DNA from: Nocardia aurantiaca
GTDB lineage: Bacteria; Actinomycetota; Actinomycetes; Mycobacteriales; Mycobacteriaceae
DNA length: 64,000 bases
Assembly: GCF_009708175.1 (NCBI RefSeq)
Contig: NZ_WMBB01000010.1
Location: 186,001-250,000 of the forward strand
Direction: 5' to 3'
A model generated the notes under the pieces. The model saw only the letters and a list, made by a program, of their open reading frames with translations, did not search any database and was not told where the DNA came from. Positions 60,186 to 64,000 of this stretch are shown here, one piece after another (within the stretch, counting starts at the first letter, position 1; each line of letters opens with the position of its first letter). The translations under genes were made by a program, and so were the position numbers.

Positions 60186-61817
60186 ATGAACAGGCGCGGT
60201 TTCGTCAAGGGCGCGGGCTTGGCAACGCTGCTGGGTCTTGCGGGTGTGGGCACGCCCACGTCCGTCGCGCGGGCCGACGACGTGCGCCCGAGCCCGAAAA
60301 CGCCGCTCTATCGCGAACTGGTGCCGGAGATCTTCGCACCCCTGCCGGATCCAGCCGATCATGTGCCCGCGATAGTCATCGGATCAGGGTTCGGAGCGTC
60401 GGTCACCGCGCTGCGCCTCTCGCAGTCCGGGATCCAGGTCGCGGTGCTCGAGCGCGGGTCGCGCTGGCCGAGTGATCCGTGGCGCGACATCTTCGTCAGC
60501 GACACGATTCCGGATGGCCGCGGCTTCTGGCATCGCACCACCTTCACCGGGGTGAACAGGATCCCGGTGCCTGTCGATTCGTTCGGCGGGGTCCTCGATG
60601 TGTGCAGCTACCCGGGCATCGACGTGTGGCGAGGAGCGTGTGTAGGAGGCGGCTCGGTGGTCTTCACCGGGGTGATGATCGAGCCGGAGCAGCGGTTCTT
60701 CGACCATGTGTTCCGCGGCGTGGTCGACTATCGCGAGATGCACGACGTCTATTACCCCAAGGCCCGAAGTATCTTGCGGCCGAGCGTGATGCCGGCCGAC
60801 ATCTACAACTCCTTCGCGTTCGCGCACTCCCGCGCCTGGGACGAACAGGTCCGCGCGGCCGGCTATACGCCGCAGCCCATCGACGGCGCATGGAATTGGG
60901 ACATCATCCGCGACGAGCTGGCCGGACGATCGCGGCCGTCGGCGACGGTCGGCTGTTCGAACCTCGGCAATTCCAACGGCGCGAAGTTCGATCTGAACCA
61001 GAACTACCTGCGCTATGCCGAGGAAACCGGCTATGCCCGGATCTATCCGGGCCATCGCGTGGACGCCATCGCCAAGGAACCGGGAGCGTCGGGTCGCTAT
61101 ACCGTCGCCGTGACCAAACTCGCCCCGACCGGCGAGGTGCTCCGCACCCGGACGCTGACCTGCGACATGCTGTTCCTGGCCGCGGGCTCCGTCGGCACGT
61201 CCGAACTGTTGGTGCGCGCGCGGGCCACCGACGCGCTGCCGAACCTCAACGAGCACATCGGCGAAGGCTGGGGCAGCAACGGCGACGTCGCCTTGGCTCG
61301 CCCGCTCACGACGCTCGAGGTGGGCACGCAGGGCACACCGTCCGCGAGCCGGATCCTGGACGAGGAGGGGGCACCCGTATCGCTGGAGAGCTGGTTCATC
61401 CCCGGCATGACGCCCTTCGACATCACCATTCTCGCGTCATTGGGCATCGTGCTCGACGACACCCGAGGCCGGTTCGTCTGCGACCCGACCGATCAGCACG
61501 TGGACCTGCAATGGCCGGACGACGGCACGGACGGCTACAGCGCGCGAGCGCTGGAAGTCAACGACAACGTGGCCTGTCACTGTCGGACCACGTCTCAACC
61601 AGCCCTGTACGCGGACGCGTCCTTCACCGCCCATCCGTTGGGCGGCGCGGTAATCGGACGCGCGACAGACGAGTACGGCCGGGTGTGTGGTTACGAAAAC
61701 CTCTATGTGATGGACGGGGCGGCTGTGCCCGGTAGCACCGGAACGGTGAACCCTTCACTGACGATCAGCGCGCTGGCTGAGCGCAACATCGAACAGATCA
61801 TTCGTTCCGGGGGGTAG
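60186..61817 (+). CDS. Secreted class I cholesterol oxidase (GMC family)
   Basis: A 543-residue flavoenzyme that oxidises and isomerises 3-beta-hydroxysterols to 4-en-3-ones, releasing H2O2. The Tat-like leader NRRGFVKGAGLATLLGL is followed by FAD-binding VIGSGFGASVTALRL near residue 63. The catalytic His is in HPLGGAVIG near 482 and the Asn in TGTVNPSLTISALAERN near 520, matching His447/Asn485 of Streptomyces ChoA. It resembles ChoA/ChoE rather than mycobacterial ChoD. ATG 60186 follows GAGGGGCCACG. The SDR gene 30 bases downstream is probably co-transcribed. Confidence 0.9.
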   Translation: MNRRGFVKGAGLATLLGLAGVGTPTSVARADDVRPSPKTPLYRELVPEIFAPLPDPADHVPAIVIGSGFGASVTALRLSQSGIQVAVLERGSRWPSDPWRDIFVSDTIPDGRGFWHRTTFTGVNRIPVPVDSFGGVLDVCSYPGIDVWRGACVGGGSVVFTGVMIEPEQRFFDHVFRGVVDYREMHDVYYPKARSILRPSVMPADIYNSFAFAHSRAWDEQVRAAGYTPQPIDGAWNWDIIRDELAGRSRPSATVGCSNLGNSNGAKFDLNQNYLRYAEETGYARIYPGHRVDAIAKEPGASGRYTVAVTKLAPTGEVLRTRTLTCDMLFLAAGSVGTSELLVRARATDALPNLNEHIGEGWGSNGDVALARPLTTLEVGTQGTPSASRILDEEGAPVSLESWFIPGMTPFDITILASLGIVLDDTRGRFVCDPTDQHVDLQWPDDGTDGYSARALEVNDNVACHCRTTSQPALYADASFTAHPLGGAVIGRATDEYGRVCGYENLYVMDGAAVPGSTGTVNPSLTISALAERNIEQIIRSGG

Positions 61818-61847
61818 CGGACGAGTCGAGCGATACAGTCGAGAGCT

Positions 61848-62717
61848 GTGAACGAGACTCCGGTCACACACCGTGGGCGGCCGCTCGCCGAACGGATGGC
61901 GATCCGGCTGCTGTATCCCACATTCCGGCCCACCGAGGAGTCATTACGGGCGGCCGTCGCCGGCAAGGTGGTGTTGGTGACCGGGGCCTCGCACGGTATC
62001 GGCAAGGCCAGTGCGCGGAAGCTCGCCGCGGCAGGCGCGGTGGTGCCGATGGTGGCGCGTTCCCGGCCCGAACTGGAAAGGCTTGCCGCCGACATCACGG
62101 CCGACGGCGGCACAGCCCACGCCTACGCGACCGACCTGACCGACATGGATGCCGTCGACCTGCTCGGCCGGACGCTGCTGGCCGAGTACGGGCACATCGA
62201 TGTCGTGATCAGCAACGCGGGAAAGTCGATTCGGCGGCCCATCGCCGAGTCCTACGACCGCTTCCACGATTTCACCCGCACCATCGACATCAACTATCTC
62301 GGCCCGGTGCGGCTGCTGCTCACTCTGCTGCCGCATATGCGCGCACGCAGGCAGGGGCATATCGTGAACGTCTCCACCTGGGGCGTGCTCATGCCGCCGA
62401 GTCCGCGCTGGTCGGCCTATGGCGCCTCGAAAGCCGCCTTCGACGTCTGGCTGCGCAGCGTCGCCGCCGAAATCGCCGGCGACGATGTCACGACCACCTC
62501 GGTCTACATGCCACTGGTCCACACCAGAATGAGCGCCCCCACCGACTTCCGCCGCATCCCCGGTCTGACCGTCGACGAAGCCTCCGACCTCATCTCGCAC
62601 GCGGTCACCGCCAAACCCCGCGACATCGCCCCCTGGTGGGCGGTCCGGGTCCAAGCCTGGTCTGCCGTCCACCGCGATCGGGTCCAGCGCATCCTGGAAC
62701 GTAGGTTCCAGCGCTGA
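61848..62717 (+). CDS. Short-chain dehydrogenase downstream of cholesterol oxidase
   Basis: A 289-residue SDR starting at GTG 61848. An N-terminal extension of about 38 residues (RPLAERMAIRLLYPTFRPTEESL region) precedes TGASHGIGKASA near 46. SNAG lies near 125, Ser in NVSTWG near 176 and YGASKAAFD near 190. The extension and the SxxW region recall the SDR half of actinobacterial fatty acyl-CoA reductase-like proteins. Adjacent to the oxidase it may act on sterol or lipid alcohols. No terminator is seen in the following AT-richer spacer. Confidence 0.86.
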   Translation: MNETPVTHRGRPLAERMAIRLLYPTFRPTEESLRAAVAGKVVLVTGASHGIGKASARKLAAAGAVVPMVARSRPELERLAADITADGGTAHAYATDLTDMDAVDLLGRTLLAEYGHIDVVISNAGKSIRRPIAESYDRFHDFTRTIDINYLGPVRLLLTLLPHMRARRQGHIVNVSTWGVLMPPSPRWSAYGASKAAFDVWLRSVAAEIAGDDVTTTSVYMPLVHTRMSAPTDFRRIPGLTVDEASDLISHAVTAKPRDIAPWWAVRVQAWSAVHRDRVQRILERRFQR

Positions 62718-62946
62718 AGAGCGGACCGTGCGGGAGGGCGACGGTAACGCTCGGCGGCGCCACTCGGCGGCGCGCGTCGCCATCACTTTTCGGCGACATT
62801 CTCGTGGCAGAAATGTCGCGATCCCCTCGAACCAAGGCCGAAAAGTCGCTCGGCCAACTATTTGTAACGAATGCTCGATAAATGAAGTGAGTTTATCCCG
62901 AAGGCTGATCGGCGCGTATGCGCGACTATAAAGACGCAAAGATCAT

Positions 62947-63111
62947 TTAGTATTCGAATCGAAATTCAAACGTCCCTGAATCGTTGACGTTCGGCCGCAT
63001 CGGTGTCTTTGGTGGGCCCATGAGGAGAATCCAAGCGCACTGCGCATCCTCCTCGTGGATATGGAAACCATCCCGGTCGCCGGCGGTGTACAGCAACGTA
63101 TCCTTCGTCAT
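62947..63111 (-). CDS. Small protein of unknown function, divergent from the NRPS gene
   Basis: A 54-residue frame from ATG 63111 (65 residues if TTG 63144 is used). It reads MTKDTLLYTAGDRDGFHIHEEDAQCAW and then ILLMGPPKTP...FEFRFEY, with HIHEED suggesting a metal-binding or cupin-like edge, but I recognise no family. It is not an MbtH protein. Codon third positions are less GC-biased than in neighbours, as in the surrounding AT-richer spacer, hinting at acquired DNA. It may be a fragment. Confidence 0.35.
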   Translation of the reverse strand: MTKDTLLYTAGDRDGFHIHEEDAQCAWILLMGPPKTPMRPNVNDSGTFEFRFEY

Positions 63112-63144
63112 ATACTGGCCGCGGTCGGGGTTGGAAGGAAACAA

Positions 63145-64000
63145 ATGACCGCTCCGCGACCGCAGCTCGACCCCGATCGAGGGGGGAGCAGAAATGCCGA
63201 ACCGGACGCGTCAGTCATACAGCCAATACCGCTGTCCGCTGGACAGCAGGGTTTGTGGTTGGCGCAGAAATTAAGTCCGGATGTACCGATATCTGAGGCG
63301 CAGTATGTCGAGTTCCATGGCGACCTTGACGTCGATCTGCTGCGTAAGGCGGCGATTCAAGCCGGCCATGAGTTCCAGTCGGGATATCTGCGACTGAGAG
63401 AGATCGATGGCGAGCCCTATCAGTTATACGACCCGTCGCTGAAGTCGACGGGACCGGTGATCGATATTCGCGGTGCCCCGGATCCCGTCGCGGCAGGCTT
63501 GGAATGGATGCGCCGGGAGTACACCGCGCCACTGGACATGACCCGGGACCGGTTGGTGGCGACGGCGATCGTGCAGGTCGGGGATCGGCATTATCTGCTG
63601 TACTGCAGAAGCCACCACGTCGCACTGGACGGCTACGGCGCGATGATGATCGTGAACCGGATCGCGGCGCTGTACACGGCGGCGGTGCGGAGCCACACAG
63701 CCGAGCCCAACCGGGCGGCCGACATACGCGCCCTGTACGAGGCCGACCGCAGCTACCGGGAATCGAAGCGGTTCACCGACGACCAGGCGTATTGGGTGAA
63801 CAGACTCGCCGGCGTCGACGAGGAGTTCAGCCTGGCTTCCGGGCACGCGCCGGCGTGCGCGGACAGTGTCGTCGCAATCAGAGAACTGTCGGCGGCGACG
63901 GTCGAGCGGATCGATCACTCGGCGAAAACACTGGGCGCCAGCCCGGCCGCGCTGGTGATCGCCGCATTCGCCTGTTATCTGTCCCGGCGGACCGGCCGGG
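63145..64000 (+). CDS. Non-ribosomal peptide synthetase, N-terminal condensation domain (continues beyond window)
   Basis: The frame opens at ATG 63145 behind GGAAGGAAA and is open to the window end (285 codons). After about 25 variable residues comes PLSAGQQGLWLAQKL (core C1), and at about 160 the catalytic HHVALDGYG (HHxxxDG, C3), so both halves of the N-lobe of a condensation domain are seen; RRTGR ends the window. Beginning an NRPS with a C domain implies acylation of the first amino acid (lipo-initiation) or a C-terminal partner of another subunit. Adenylation and carrier domains should follow outside the window. Confidence 0.88.
   Translation, partial: MTAPRPQLDPDRGGSRNAEPDASVIQPIPLSAGQQGLWLAQKLSPDVPISEAQYVEFHGDLDVDLLRKAAIQAGHEFQSGYLRLREIDGEPYQLYDPSLKSTGPVIDIRGAPDPVAAGLEWMRREYTAPLDMTRDRLVATAIVQVGDRHYLLYCRSHHVALDGYGAMMIVNRIAALYTAAVRSHTAEPNRAADIRALYEADRSYRESKRFTDDQAYWVNRLAGVDEEFSLASGHAPACADSVVAIRELSAATVERIDHSAKTLGASPAALVIAAFACYLSRRTGR

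Overview
The window is a stretch of chromosome from a high-GC, mycolic-acid-type actinobacterium, most probably a Nocardia. The evidence is the strong G/C preference at third codon positions, frequent GTG/TTG starts, several genes that appear to be leaderless (a TANNNT -10 box 6-7 bases before a GTG), and family content: RpfB, LpqN-like, MMPL, DUF8020-like, class I cholesterol oxidase and a nocardiolactone-type gene cluster.

From position 1 to about 40,000 the window holds a housekeeping backbone in the order known from Mycobacterium tuberculosis Rv1011-Rv1001: ispE, ksgA, rpfB, tatD, metG, rsmI, pmt, arcA, with relative orientations kept. It is opened at several points by accessory genes. 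Between ispE and ksgA lie a copper operon (copZ, a His-rich membrane-anchored protein, copA), an LpqN-like gene, decayed HTH/DUF397 remnants, a His-rich metal-binding protein, a flavin hydroxylase, a Gly/Trp/His-repeat secreted protein, an ECF41 sigma factor facing a reductase/SnoaL pair, and a methyltransferase. Between ksgA and rpfB lie two secreted hydrolases and an SDR.

Between metG and rsmI (about 22,000-35,000) sits the main specialised-metabolism locus. Two paralogous TetR genes and a long promoter region precede seven co-directional genes: an OleA-like condensing enzyme with an intact Cys-His-Asn triad, a second one that has lost the cysteine but keeps a candidate trans-acting Glu, an acyl-adenylate/beta-lactone synthetase, a tiny membrane protein, a 2-alkyl-3-ketoacid reductase, a condensation-type acyltransferase and an MMPL exporter. 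A P450 lies convergent to it. This fits the nltABCD (nocardiolactone) and lstABCD (lipstatin) scheme: two acyl-CoAs are joined head-to-head, reduced and closed to a beta-lactone. No OleB decarboxylase is present, and the acyltransferase and exporter are additions.

From 40,000 to 50,700 come soxR, an SDR behind a perfect 20-bp palindrome, and an operon with the Rv1356c-Rv1355c-Rv1354c layout: a GNAT/FeeM-like N-acyltransferase, a MoeY-type E1/nitroreductase fusion, and a GAF-GGDEF-EAL c-di-GMP enzyme whose frame is broken inside the GAF domain. Tandem GyrI-like proteins, a TRIC channel, UdgB, a TetR gene and tRNA-Ala(CGC) follow.

From 51,000 to 64,000 the window is accessory. An AraC regulator with two 15-bp direct repeats faces a six-gene catabolic operon (carboxymuconolactone decarboxylase-like, BKACE cleavage enzyme, MFS carrier, SDR, RBBP9-like hydrolase, DUF8020-like protein). 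Next, a P450 faces a cholesterol oxidase-SDR pair across tandem small palindromes. The window ends in the first condensation domain of an NRPS gene.
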